41,888 nucleotides of DNA from Caecibacter massiliensis (GCA_900095875.1 LT608311.1:2607197-2649084); one strand, 5' to 3'. Shown: positions 24,464 to 33,415, counted from the stretch's first letter. Translations and numbers: made by a program. The notes: generated by a model not told the origin, from the letters alone.

Positions 24464-24970
24464 CTACGCTCCCAATCCGTCCATTACCTGCAATATATCA
24501 CTATATTGTTTCTTGTACTGCTCAGCGTACTTGGCAGTATCCATTTTGATTAACTTTAAATCCGTTCCATATTTGTGCTTGTCAACCCAGGATTCATCCT
24601 CATGGGACAACTGAATCAGTTCATCAAGAGATGCATTTTTAAAAACATCATAAAACACATTTAGAAATGACTTTGCCTGCTCCGTAATACAGATAGAACT
24701 TGAAAGTTTCTGCTTGTTGTGAAGTAAGAAACCATATCCCTTTTGAACTTCCTGAACAACGCCTCCATTGTCATAAGCCAGCAAATCGTCATCATACAAC
24801 AACTCGCCATACTTAGCTAAATAAATATTTTGGGCCAGATGCAAAAATTTATTCAATCGTGCATTGCCATCGTAGAAAGTTCTATCATTCTTATTCACTA
24901 AATTCTGCGTAAATACAGTATTATCTGTATCTTTCAATAAGAAGAATAACGCAACATCTCTTGCTTTCAT
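24464..24970 (-). CDS. Panacea-domain (DUF4065, SocA-like) antitoxin
   Basis: 168 residues. NKFLHLAQNIYLAKYGELLYDDDLLAYDNGGVVQEV matches the core of Panacea/SocA proteins, where a helix is followed by a conserved (D/E)xGPVVxxV-type motif (here YDNGGVVQEV). Panacea domains neutralise many unrelated toxins and the antitoxin gene is often first. ATG at 24970 follows AAGGAGGGG. It has its own strong promoter and, with the next gene, forms a complete two-gene module between repeat copies 2 and 3. Confidence 0.75.
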   Translation of the reverse strand: MKARDVALFFLLKDTDNTVFTQNLVNKNDRTFYDGNARLNKFLHLAQNIYLAKYGELLYDDDLLAYDNGGVVQEVQKGYGFLLHNKQKLSSSICITEQAKSFLNVFYDVFKNASLDELIQLSHEDESWVDKHKYGTDLKLIKMDTAKYAEQYKKQYSDILQVMDGLGA

Positions 24971-25069
24971 AGCTATTCCCCTCCTTATAAAAAAGCCCCG
25001 GCGCGATTGCTACATATCTGGCATGTTGGTACCTTCGCATTCGCAAAATCCGGTGCACTCTTTAATTCC

Positions 25070-25097
25070 ATTATACAGTTTAAAATACAAATGTCAA
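25070..25097 (-). promoter_or_regulatory. Promoter of the toxin-antitoxin operon
   Basis: Minus strand TTGACA (25097-25092), 16-nt spacer, TATAAT (25075-25070): a consensus promoter. The ~90-nt leader to the antitoxin ATG ends with GGGGCTTTTTTAT before the AAGGAGG. I see no clear operator. Confidence 0.75.
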
Positions 25098-25191
25098 ATA
25101 CCGATAAAACAATGCTGCGTTTTCACCGGGTCCTCCGCCAATTCATGGAGCCAATCCGTAAACACTGCTATTAACATAACACTTTAACTAG

Positions 25192-25424
25192 CACGAACCC
25201 AACCAGCCACCGGGCCCCTGGCTGGTGACATTGCGGGAACGGCTCCGTTCCGATGCGGTCATCATGGACCGTGACGGATGATGGGCGTACCTGTTGCGTC
25301 CGGCGCGCTGTTTTGTCTGAGCTAAGCGAGTTTCAGCGCGCCAGAAACGGGCACGCACGGCAAGGGCCGTGGAGCTTCCGAATCTGACAGGGGTCCGGCG
25401 GCAGGCAGGCTCTTATCCACCAGC
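25192..25424. repeat. Structured 230-bp repeat, copy 3
   Basis: First unit after the toxin-antitoxin insert. Local-hairpin type (CCAGCCA with TGGCTGG). The loop of the long arm is unchanged, but CCAGAAACGG replaces CCAGCAACGG and shortens the middle stem. Ends with the GGCAGGCTCTTATCC linker. Confidence 0.9.
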
Positions 25425-25655
25425 ACGAACCCAACCAGCCACCGGGCCCCTGTCAGGTGACATTGCGGGAACGGCTCCGGTCCGATGCGGTCATCATGGA
25501 CCGTGACGGATGCTGGGCGTACCTGTTGCGCCCGGCGCGCTGTTTTGTCTGAGCTAAGCGAGTTTCAGCGCGCCAGCAACAGGCACGCACGGCAAGGGCC
25601 GTGGAGCTTCCGAACCTGACAGGGGGCCGGCGGCTGGAATCTTAATCTAGCAGCT
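25425..25655. repeat. Structured 230-bp repeat, copy 4
   Basis: Long-range type: CCCCTGTCAGGT (25447-25458) pairs perfectly with ACCTGACAGGGG (25614-25625). It extends outward through CCGG/CCGG and CCAGCC/GGCTGG to about 22 bp with two mismatches, closing a four-arm junction. Ends with GGAATCTTAATCTAGCAG. Confidence 0.9.
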
Positions 25656-25885
25656 ACAACTCAGACAGCCACCGGGCCCCTGTCAGGTGACATTGCGGGA
25701 ACGGCTCCGGTCCGATACGGTCATCATGGACCGTGACGGATGGCGTGCGTACCTGTTGCGTCCGGCGCGCTGTTTTGTCTGAGCGAAGCGAGTTTCAGCG
25801 CGCCAGCAATAGGCACGCACGGCAAGGGCCGTGGAGCTTCCGAACCTGACAGGGGGCCGGCGGCTGGCAGGCTCTTATCCAGCAG
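25656..25885. repeat. Structured 230-bp repeat, copy 5
   Basis: Long-range type like copy 4 (CCCCTGTCAGGT and ACCTGACAGGGG, with CAGCC/GGCTG outside). The left flank is TCAGACAGCC instead of CCAACCAGCC. In the arm, GAGCGAAGCG replaces GAGCTAAGCG in the loop. Confidence 0.9.
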
Positions 25886-26122
25886 CTACAACCCAACCAG
25901 CCACCGGGCCCCTGGCTGGTGACATTGCGGGAACGGCTCCGTTCCGATGCGGTCATCATGGACCGTGACGGATGGCGTGCGTACCTGTTGCGTCCGGCGC
26001 GCTGTTTTGTCTGAGCTAAGCGAGTTTCAGCGCGCCAGCAACGGGCACGCACGGCAAGGGCCGTGGAGCTTCCGAACCTGACAGGGGGCCGGCGGCAGGA
26101 ATCTTAATCTAGCAGCTACAAC
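25886..26122. repeat. Structured 230-bp repeat, copy 6
   Basis: Last unit, local-hairpin type at the left end and with the GGGGGCCGG right end of copies 4 and 5, so it looks like a hybrid. It ends 100 bp before rqcH. Confidence 0.9.
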
Positions 26123-26221
26123 CCAGCAGGCCTCGTCTGCATTTGTACTGGCAGGGCCCGATAGAACATGATAGAATAGAGAGAAACGAAAAAAACGAAA
26201 AGAATCGATAGGAGCCTGAAC

Positions 26222-27931
26222 ATGAATCTAGACGGTATTACCCTGCATAGCATCACAAACGAACTCGTCTCCCTCCTTCAGGGAGGTGCCATATCCAAAA
26301 TTTACCAGCTCGACGCCCGGTCCCTGTATTTCCGCGTCTTCAACGACAAAGGCATCCACCACCTGGTCATCACCCTCGACGACGCACCGCGCCTCTATAT
26401 ATCCCAGACCATGCCGCCGACGCCGGACACCCCGACAGGACTGTGCATGTTCCTGCGCAAATACTATGAAAACGGCCGCATCGCCTCCATCAGCCAGCTC
26501 CACCTGGACCGCCTCATCGACATCGACATCGATGTCCTGGACATCTCCGGCCGCCTGGTGACCCGCAAAATCCACGTCGAACTCATGGGCAAATACAGCA
26601 ACGTCATCTTTACGGAAAACGGCATCATCATCGAAGCCCTCATCAAGACCGGCAAAGGAAAAAACGCCGTTCGCACCATTGCCCCCAAAGAACCGTACGA
26701 ATTCCCGCCCAATTTCCAGCGCATGGACCCTTTCGCCTTTACGCCGGCCGAACTCCGGGAAATGCTCGACATGGAAAGCAGCGAACCCCTGTACCAGTGG
26801 ATGCTCAAACGCTTCAACGGCATGAGCACCATCGTCCTCGACGAACTGGCCTTCCGCACAGACATCGACAAAAACACCCCCGTATCGGACCTGACGGGAA
26901 CACAGAAAGACGCCTGGTGCAATGCTATCGTCTCCTTTGGAAATGAACTTCAGGGCGTAAGCGGTGCCTACGTCTACACCGTCCGGGGCAAGGAAATCCT
27001 CTTTCCCATCCTCCTTTGCAGCCTGGCCCAGTATCCGCGCCGCCACTTCGACCTCATCGAAGAATACCTGAGCGACTATCAGACGGCCCACCGCAGCCTG
27101 AGCGGGGAACAGGAACAACTCCAGAAAAAAGTAGGCAAACTCATTGAAAAACAGAAGCGGAAAATCAAGCGCATCGCCGCCGAAATGAAAGAAACATCCA
27201 AGATGGACACGTACAAACACTACGGCGACCTGCTCATGATCTACGCCTACGAAAAACACGACCACGAAAAATCCGTGACCCTGCCGGACATCCTGACACC
27301 GGAGCAGGCTCCCGTCACCATTCCCCTCGATCCGGCCTACTCCATGACGGACAACGCCAACCGCTACTACAAGCGCTATACCAAGATGCGCAACCGCATC
27401 CAGAAATCGGGGGAACTGCACGAAGAAAACGCCCGCTATCTCAATTATCTCTACTCCCTGGAATACGCCCTGGAAAATGCCAGTACGAAATCGGAAATCA
27501 CCGATATTAAAGTAGAAATGCGCCAGATGGGACTCATCAAGTCCTCTTCCAAGGACAAGCTGCGCCGCGAATTTTCCCAGGATATCCTCACCGTCCGCGT
27601 AGACGGCCTCGACATCTGGATTGGCCGCAACAACCGGCAGAACGATTTCCTGACCCTCAAAAAAGCCCATCCCTACGACCTGTGGTTCCACGTAAAGAAC
27701 CGTCCCGGCTCCCACGTCATCCTGGCCTGCCACAACGCACAGCCGACCAATACCCAGCTGACCGCCGCAGCCGAACTGGCCGCCTGGTACAGCAAAGCCC
27801 GTCAGGACAGCAAGGTCGAAGTAGACTGCACCCTCGTCCGCAATGTAAAGAAACCGGCCCACGCCGTACCGGGCTACGTCGTATTCGAAGGGCAGACGAC
27901 CTATAACGTACAACCGAAAAAATGGGAATAA
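26222..27931 (+). CDS. rqcH: RqcH, NFACT-family ribosome quality control protein
   Basis: 569 residues. NFACT-N domain (1 to ~200) with the DR motif needed for alanine tailing in RqcH (HLDRL, D96-R97), a middle helical region and coiled coil (~285-430), and the NFACT-R domain (~455-560) with DIWIGRNNRQND and DLWFHVKNRPGSHVI. RqcH binds stalled 50S subunits and recruits tRNA-Ala to add C-terminal alanine tails. ATG at 26222 follows AGGAGCC. Single gene with its own terminator, immediately downstream of the repeat array. Confidence 0.93.
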   Translation: MNLDGITLHSITNELVSLLQGGAISKIYQLDARSLYFRVFNDKGIHHLVITLDDAPRLYISQTMPPTPDTPTGLCMFLRKYYENGRIASISQLHLDRLIDIDIDVLDISGRLVTRKIHVELMGKYSNVIFTENGIIIEALIKTGKGKNAVRTIAPKEPYEFPPNFQRMDPFAFTPAELREMLDMESSEPLYQWMLKRFNGMSTIVLDELAFRTDIDKNTPVSDLTGTQKDAWCNAIVSFGNELQGVSGAYVYTVRGKEILFPILLCSLAQYPRRHFDLIEEYLSDYQTAHRSLSGEQEQLQKKVGKLIEKQKRKIKRIAAEMKETSKMDTYKHYGDLLMIYAYEKHDHEKSVTLPDILTPEQAPVTIPLDPAYSMTDNANRYYKRYTKMRNRIQKSGELHEENARYLNYLYSLEYALENASTKSEITDIKVEMRQMGLIKSSSKDKLRREFSQDILTVRVDGLDIWIGRNNRQNDFLTLKKAHPYDLWFHVKNRPGSHVILACHNAQPTNTQLTAAAELAAWYSKARQDSKVEVDCTLVRNVKKPAHAVPGYVVFEGQTTYNVQPKKWE

Positions 27932-27953
27932 TCCCGGCATACCCGTACCAATG

Positions 27954-27990
27954 AAAAAGGCGCTGACCGTGAGGCAGCGCCCTTTCTTTA
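27954..27990. terminator. Bidirectional terminator between rqcH and uup
   Basis: AAAAA, GGCGCTG (27959-27965), 9-nt loop, CAGCGCC (27975-27981), then CTTTCTTT. It works on both strands between these convergent genes. Confidence 0.85.
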
Positions 27991-28025
27991 TGATTCTTAT
28001 GATTCTTATGATTCTTATGATTCTT
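27990..28025. repeat. Four perfect copies of a 9-bp repeat over the uup stop codon
   Basis: ATGATTCTT repeated four times without change. On the uup strand each unit reads GAA TCA TAA, so every copy carries an in-frame stop. The gene ends at the first; three more follow at 28006, 27997 and 27988. Confidence 0.9.
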
Positions 28026-29892
28026 TCAACTCTTCCAGTTCGCACCAGCGTTCCGTCAGTTCATCCACTTTGGCCTTTGTCTCTTCCTGTTCCTTCAACA
28101 GGCTCTCTACCGTTTCATAATCGCTGCCAGCGGCTGCAATAGCGGCGTTGAGCCCTTTGAGCAGCCCTTCATAACGGGGCAGGTCCTGGGTGATCTGCTC
28201 CAGCTCCTGTTCCTGCCGTGACGTCAGACCTTTTCTGACTGGTGCCGGCTCTGGCGGCGCTTCTTTGCCCCGGCTGTCCCCACTATCGCGGGAAAGAGCA
28301 TATTTTTTCGGTTCTTTCTGACGGAGCATCTCTTCCAGATATTCGCTGTAATCGCCGTAATAGCGGCTCCACGTACCGTCTTTGAGGACGAACAGCTTGT
28401 CGGCCACGCGGTCGAGGAAATAGCGGTCATGGGATACGACGAGGACGACGCCCTGATACGTATCGAGGTACTGCTCCAGTACGGTCAGGGTCGGGATGTC
28501 CAGGTCATTCGTCGGTTCATCCAGGAGGAGCACATTGGGCTGGTCCATGAGCAGGCGCAGCAGATAGAGACGGCGCCGTTCACCGCCGCTGAGCTTATAA
28601 ATATAGGTATACTGCATGTCTTCCGTGAACAGGAACTGTTCCAGCAGGCGCGATGCCGAAATGTGTTCGCCGAACTGATTGACTACGTAATGGCCGTGTT
28701 CCTGGACGTAATCGATGACCCGCTGGGATTCGTCAAATTCCGGGAGCTGCTGTGTAAAAAATCCGAAGCGGACGGTCTGGCCGATGGTAATCGTACCCGA
28801 AACGGGCGGCAGCTGGCCGGCGATGACCCGGAGCAGCGTCGATTTGCCGACGCCGTTTTCCCCGATGATGCCGATGCGGTCGTGTTTGACGACGTGATAG
28901 GTCACGTGGGAAAAAAGGGGCGCCTTGCCCGGATAAGAAAAGGCCACGTCATCCATGTCGATAATGGTCTTGCCCAGACGGACCGACGTATCGAAGATTT
29001 CCACATTATCGATGGGCTTGCCGTTTTCCATGGCGCACAAGGCTTCATAGCGGTCACGCCGTGCCTTCTGCTTGGTCGAGCGTGCCTGGGCGCCGCGGCG
29101 GATCCAGGCCGTTTCCCGGCGGATGAGGTTGCGCCGCTTGGCCGCTTCCGCTTCCTCCCGTTCCAGCCGGGCCTGGCGCTGTTCGAGGTAGGCTGCATAA
29201 TTGCCACTATACGTATAGACTTTTCCCCGGTCGAGTTCCAGCATCGATCCGGCGACGCGGTCGAGGAAATAGCGGTCATGGGTACTCAGGAGCAGGGCGG
29301 ACTTACTGTCGTGGAGATAGTCTTCCAGCCAGCAGATAGTCCGGTCGTCCAGGTGGTTCGTCGGTTCATCCATGATGAGCAGGTCACAGGGCAGGATCAG
29401 CGCCCGGGCCAGGCCGAGCCGTTTCCGCTGCCCGCCGGACAAGGTATCGACGGACTGGGACAAATCGGAAATCCCCAGTTTCTGGAGTACCACTTTGGCA
29501 TGCTGCTCCAGCTCCCAGGCCTGCTTTTCGTCCATTTCCCCGGTCAGTTTCAGCACGGCTTCATCATCGTCTTCTTCGACTGCCGCTTCGTAACGGCGCA
29601 GGACATCCATGACTGGCAGGTCGCCGTCAAGAACGCTTTCCAGTACGCTGCGGCCCGGCTGGAACTGCGGCTCCTGGGGAAGATAATGGATGCGCGCCTT
29701 GGGATTGCGCCAGATTTCCCCTGTATCCGCCTCGGCCAGGCCGGCAATGATCTTGAGCAGCGTCGTCTTGCCTGCCCCGTTCAGGCCGATGAGGCCCAGT
29801 TTCTGACCGCCATCGATGGAAAAAGTCACATCATCAAATAACACGCGCGTGCCATACGATTTAGCCACGCCTTCTACGGTTAATATATTCAT
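28015..29892 (-). CDS. uup: ABC-F ATPase, Uup-like
   Basis: 625 residues without membrane segments. First ABC domain: GLNGAGKTTL, LSGGQRKRLGLARAL, MDEPTNHLD. Second: GENGVGKSTL, LSGGERRRLYLLRLL, LDEPTNDLD. A charged linker (~245-300) joins them, and a C-terminal coiled coil (~555-625) is typical of Uup, which binds branched DNA and ribosomes. ABC-F proteins act on the ribosome. No antibiotic-resistance-type linker is obvious. Starts at ATG 29892; convergent with rqcH, which also acts on stalled ribosomes. Confidence 0.9.
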   Translation of the reverse strand: MNILTVEGVAKSYGTRVLFDDVTFSIDGGQKLGLIGLNGAGKTTLLKIIAGLAEADTGEIWRNPKARIHYLPQEPQFQPGRSVLESVLDGDLPVMDVLRRYEAAVEEDDDEAVLKLTGEMDEKQAWELEQHAKVVLQKLGISDLSQSVDTLSGGQRKRLGLARALILPCDLLIMDEPTNHLDDRTICWLEDYLHDSKSALLLSTHDRYFLDRVAGSMLELDRGKVYTYSGNYAAYLEQRQARLEREEAEAAKRRNLIRRETAWIRRGAQARSTKQKARRDRYEALCAMENGKPIDNVEIFDTSVRLGKTIIDMDDVAFSYPGKAPLFSHVTYHVVKHDRIGIIGENGVGKSTLLRVIAGQLPPVSGTITIGQTVRFGFFTQQLPEFDESQRVIDYVQEHGHYVVNQFGEHISASRLLEQFLFTEDMQYTYIYKLSGGERRRLYLLRLLMDQPNVLLLDEPTNDLDIPTLTVLEQYLDTYQGVVLVVSHDRYFLDRVADKLFVLKDGTWSRYYGDYSEYLEEMLRQKEPKKYALSRDSGDSRGKEAPPEPAPVRKGLTSRQEQELEQITQDLPRYEGLLKGLNAAIAAAGSDYETVESLLKEQEETKAKVDELTERWCELEELKES

Positions 29893-30036
29893 CGTCAGTC
29901 ATCCTTTTATTTCAGTTTCTCCTCCATTATAAAGGGATGGAAAAGAAAATGCCAGCCTTCTTCAAACTTCAAACTATCCCTAACCACTGACCACCCGCCA
30001 CGCTCCGTCATCCTTTCCCTTCCTGAAAAGTATTGC

Positions 30037-30071
30037 CATATGTTGACATATGCGGTAAAATAAAATAATCT
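30037..30071 (+). promoter_or_regulatory. putP promoter with palindrome over the -35
   Basis: TTGACA (30043-30048), 17-nt spacer, TAATCT (30066-30071). CATATGT (30037-30043) and ACATATG (30046-30052) form a perfect inverted repeat overlapping the -35, a likely repressor site. Confidence 0.6.
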
Positions 30072-30107
30072 ATGGTATTGCATTTTTTTACAAAGGAGTT
30101 TTCATTC

Positions 30108-31613
30108 ATGTTTCAGACAAATATTGTCGTTTTGAGCGCCTTTGCCCTCTATCTCCTGGCCATGCTGTCCATCGGTGTCTACTACTCCCGGTCCCAGCAG
30201 CGCCTCAGTGACTATATTCTGGGCGGACGCAGTCTCGGCCCGTGGATTACTTCCATGAGTGCCGAAGCCTCGGATATGAGCGGCTGGATGCTCATGGGCC
30301 TGCCCGGTTTTGCTTATGCCATCGGTATTTCCGCATTCTGGACGGCCTTTGGTCTCTGTCTGGGGACCTTCCTCAACTGGCACTTCGTATCGCGCAGACT
30401 GCGTAATTATACAGAAGTGGCCAACAACAGCCTCACCATGCCGGACTACCTGAAAAACCGGTTCCATGATGAAAAGAATATCATCCGCCTCATTTCTGCC
30501 ATCTTCATCCTCATCTTCTTCCTGATTTACACGTCATCGGGATTCGTCGCCGGCGGCAAGCTGTTCCAGACCGTCTTTGGCCTGGACTACTTCCACGCCC
30601 TGCTGATTGGGGCCGGCGTAGTCGTCGTCTATACCTTCCTGGGCGGTTTCATGGCCGTCTGCTGGACCGACTTCATCCAGGGCTGCATGATGTTCCTGGC
30701 CATCGTCCTGGTCCCCGTCGTAGGCGTCATCAGCTACGGCGGCCTGGGGCCCGTACTGGACCGGGTCGCTACTGATTCGCCACAGCTGCTCCAGCTCGTA
30801 CCGGACACCAGCATGACCGGCATCATCGCCATCATCTCGGCCATCGGCTGGGGCGTCGGCTACTTCGGCCAGCCCCACATCCTGGTGCGCTTCATGGCCA
30901 TCGGAGACCCCATGGAACTGAAAAAAGCCAAACACATCGCCATGACCTGGGTCATCATTTCCCTGGCCGCAGCCGTATTCGTCGGCCTCGTCGGCAAAGT
31001 CGTCCTGCAGACGCCGCTTGTCGGAGCCGATTCGGAAAAAGTCTTCCTCATCATGAGTCAGGAACTCTTCCCGCCTTTCCTGTCGGGCCTCATCTGGTCT
31101 GCCGTCCTGGCCGCCATCATGAGTACGGCCTCGTCCCAGCTTCTGGTCACGGCATCGGCTATTTCCAAAGATATGTACCATACGTTCATCAACACCAAAG
31201 CCAGTGACAAAGAACTGATCTACGTCAGCCGTTTCACCGTCCTCGTCGTGGCGGCACTGGCTATCTACCTGGCCCTCGACCCCAATAACTATATCCTGAC
31301 CATGGTAGCCTACGCCTGGGCCGGATTCGGGGCAGCTTTCGGTCCCTGCATCCTCCTGTCTCTGTTCTGGAAACGGATGACCAAAAACGGGGCCCTGGCC
31401 GGCATCATCGTCGGCGGCCTCACGGTCCTCATCTGGAAACAGTTCGCCTGGTTCGGCCTCTATGAAATCGTGCCGGGCTTCATCTTCTCCCTGGTGGCCA
31501 TCTATCTGGTCAGCAAATGGGACGCACCGCCCAGTGCCGAAATCCAGGCTGAATTCGACCGGGCCGTCAGCCTGAAACAGAAAATCACCGTACTCAAAAA
31601 TGAAGACGAATAA
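30108..31613 (+). CDS. putP: Sodium/proline symporter
   Basis: 501 residues, about 13 membrane helices, sodium:solute symporter family. It has DYILGGRSLGPWITSMSAEASDMSGWMLMG-type substrate and Na+ site motifs, FVAGGKLFQ, the GGFMAVCWTDFIQG signature and SSQLLVTASAISKD. These place it with PutP rather than with pantothenate or glucose carriers. ATG at 30108 follows AAAGGAG; an in-frame start at 30072 has no such site. No proline-catabolic genes are nearby. Confidence 0.88.
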   Translation: MFQTNIVVLSAFALYLLAMLSIGVYYSRSQQRLSDYILGGRSLGPWITSMSAEASDMSGWMLMGLPGFAYAIGISAFWTAFGLCLGTFLNWHFVSRRLRNYTEVANNSLTMPDYLKNRFHDEKNIIRLISAIFILIFFLIYTSSGFVAGGKLFQTVFGLDYFHALLIGAGVVVVYTFLGGFMAVCWTDFIQGCMMFLAIVLVPVVGVISYGGLGPVLDRVATDSPQLLQLVPDTSMTGIIAIISAIGWGVGYFGQPHILVRFMAIGDPMELKKAKHIAMTWVIISLAAAVFVGLVGKVVLQTPLVGADSEKVFLIMSQELFPPFLSGLIWSAVLAAIMSTASSQLLVTASAISKDMYHTFINTKASDKELIYVSRFTVLVVAALAIYLALDPNNYILTMVAYAWAGFGAAFGPCILLSLFWKRMTKNGALAGIIVGGLTVLIWKQFAWFGLYEIVPGFIFSLVAIYLVSKWDAPPSAEIQAEFDRAVSLKQKITVLKNEDE

Positions 31614-31622
31614 TAGGTAGCA

Positions 31623-31657
31623 AAAAGGACTGTCGCATGAAGACAGTCCTTTTTTTA
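31623..31657. terminator. Bidirectional terminator after putP
   Basis: AAAAGGACTGTC (31623-31634), loop, GACAGTCCTTTTTTT. It ends putP on the plus strand and the dynamin operon on the minus strand. Confidence 0.9.
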
Positions 31658-31666
31658 GTGGCTGAT

Positions 31667-33406
31667 TCAATCCAGTACGCGCAGGTCCGCTTCGTCCTGA
31701 CGGACGATTTGTTTCAACTGTTCCACCAGCTGCTGCAAATCCTGCACGCTCCGGCCGGCGAAGTTCTTTTCGACGAAATCCCGTTTGGCTTCAGTCTGGG
31801 TAGCCTGGCAAATTTCTTCCAGATACGTTTTCAAGGCTGGAAGCAGCGTCGCTCCCGTCTTGTCCCGTACCATGCCCAGTACTTCCCGTACCTGCTGGCG
31901 CTGCTGTGTCTTGACCTTCCTGCTCCTGGCATAGCCCGTGACCAGCCCGACGGCGGCCCCGGCCAGGAGGACCGGCGGCATGATAGTGCTCACGGCCGCT
32001 CCCAGTGTGACGTGGGCCGCAGCCGGCGCGACGACAGCCGAATAGATGGACAGGGCACCTCCGGCAGCACCGGCGGCCAGGACGGAATTTTTCACCGATT
32101 CCATGCCGGTATTTTCCTGCATCGAAAGGGAAAGCCGCGCCATTTCCATCTGGTTCTTTTCCTGCTCCTGTTCATACATGCGCGACAATTCGGCATCAAT
32201 CCCCGAAAGCCGTCCCTGCCAGTCCGATCGTATCGTTTCCGACAACTGCTGCAGATACCCCTCTATTTCACTGCGGATCCGTTCCTGGGACAGGACCTGA
32301 CGCAGCGTCTGCTGGAACTCGTCCTGGGACGAACTGCTGAAGGCATTGCCCGACCCGATCTGGCTGTACAGGGCCCCTTCCGCCCGGCTCAGGAACGTAT
32401 GCTGCAGCCACTCTCTCGTCTGGCTCAGCGCCTTTTCGGACAGCATCTTCCCGTTGTACTGGATCTGCTCATCCAGTTCCATATACGTGTGGAGCTTCCG
32501 TTCAATCTGATCCAATGCCTGGCGGTGCAGGAGTTTCATCTTATCCTCCAGTACCCGTGCCGATTTCATGATACTGTCCAGCTGCACATCATCGACATGG
32601 CGTTCGATGTGCTCGTCCAGATACGTATACAGATCGGTAAACCCCGATTCGTCCTGGAGCTGCTGGTCGGCCTGCATGACCCCTTCGTAGGCCTTGCGGG
32701 CCGACAGGGGGAAAATCTCTTCCAGATAGATTCCCAGCGAGTCATCGAGATAATCGACCAGATCCTGCGGGTCGCCGTCCACCTGATCGATGCGGTTGAT
32801 GACCGCCACGATAGGCTTGCCCATCTGGGCCACCTGGCATACCCGTTCATTGACATCGCTCTGGCCCAGATAATTGCCATTGAATACCCAGAGGACCACA
32901 TCGACGGACTGGAAATAGTCAGTCGTGCGCGATTCATTGGCCGTCGTAATCGTTTCCAGCCCCGGCGTGTCGATGAGGCAGATATGGCGCAGGCCCTGCA
33001 GGTTCCGGCCGACTTCCACATAATCGCAGTGACCGAAGAAATCCTGATCGTTGTGATGCTCTTCTAACAGGCCGTATATGTCGCTCACAGACCCTTCCCG
33101 TTCTGTCCCGTCCCGGAAATGCAGGACGGCCTTTTCTTCCGGCGAATAGGCAATCTTCATGATGCACGCCGTCGTTTCCGTCGCATCCGTCGGGGAAATG
33201 TCACCCCCGGCAAAGGCGTTGATCAACGTCGATTTCCCCGCTTTGACCTCGCCGATGATGGCGGCATGGAGCGGCTGTTCGACTTTGGCCCGCAGCAGCT
33301 GCAGGTCGCGGTACACCGGGTACAGGCCGGGAAAAGCTTCGTCACCGAACAGGGGCGACTGCTCAGCCCGGGCCAGCAGCCCGTCTATATAAGTTCTAAC
33401 GTCCAT
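31667..33406 (-). CDS. Dynamin-like GTPase, first type
   Basis: 579 residues. GTPase domain with P-loop GEVKAGKS (52-59), a TETTA switch (77-80), DTPG (146-149) and NRID (204-207), as in bacterial dynamin-like proteins. A long helical stalk follows, and a Gly/Ala-rich hydrophobic stretch (~450-505) suggests membrane insertion. Such proteins remodel or tether membranes. ATG at 33406 follows AGGAGG, which overlaps the stop of the upstream gene. Third gene of an operon with a second, different dynamin. Known pairs include the Campylobacter DLP1/2 and LeoABC-type loci; which role applies here is unknown. Confidence 0.85.
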   Translation of the reverse strand: MDVRTYIDGLLARAEQSPLFGDEAFPGLYPVYRDLQLLRAKVEQPLHAAIIGEVKAGKSTLINAFAGGDISPTDATETTACIMKIAYSPEEKAVLHFRDGTEREGSVSDIYGLLEEHHNDQDFFGHCDYVEVGRNLQGLRHICLIDTPGLETITTANESRTTDYFQSVDVVLWVFNGNYLGQSDVNERVCQVAQMGKPIVAVINRIDQVDGDPQDLVDYLDDSLGIYLEEIFPLSARKAYEGVMQADQQLQDESGFTDLYTYLDEHIERHVDDVQLDSIMKSARVLEDKMKLLHRQALDQIERKLHTYMELDEQIQYNGKMLSEKALSQTREWLQHTFLSRAEGALYSQIGSGNAFSSSSQDEFQQTLRQVLSQERIRSEIEGYLQQLSETIRSDWQGRLSGIDAELSRMYEQEQEKNQMEMARLSLSMQENTGMESVKNSVLAAGAAGGALSIYSAVVAPAAAHVTLGAAVSTIMPPVLLAGAAVGLVTGYARSRKVKTQQRQQVREVLGMVRDKTGATLLPALKTYLEEICQATQTEAKRDFVEKNFAGRSVQDLQQLVEQLKQIVRQDEADLRVLD

Positions 33407-33415
33407 GAAATCCTC

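Noticed and set aside
24985-25072. 28-codon frame between the toxin-antitoxin promoter and the antitoxin gene
   Set aside because: Its ATG overlaps the -10 box, so it would be at or before the transcription start, and it has no ribosome binding site.
23256-26052. Open frames of 60-100 codons in the 230-bp repeats on both strands
   Set aside because: They recur only because the repeat recurs, have no ribosome binding sites, and run through the hairpins. The structure explains the sequence better than coding.
23284-26122. CRISPR array or integron attC sites
   Set aside because: Units of ~230 bp are directly adjacent without variable spacers, no cas or integrase gene is near, and no GTTRRRY-type core sites were found.
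26228-28045. 605-codon frame opposite rqcH
   Set aside because: Antisense shadow rich in V/F/D/G from reversed RqcH codons; rqcH carries the DR and NFACT-R motifs.
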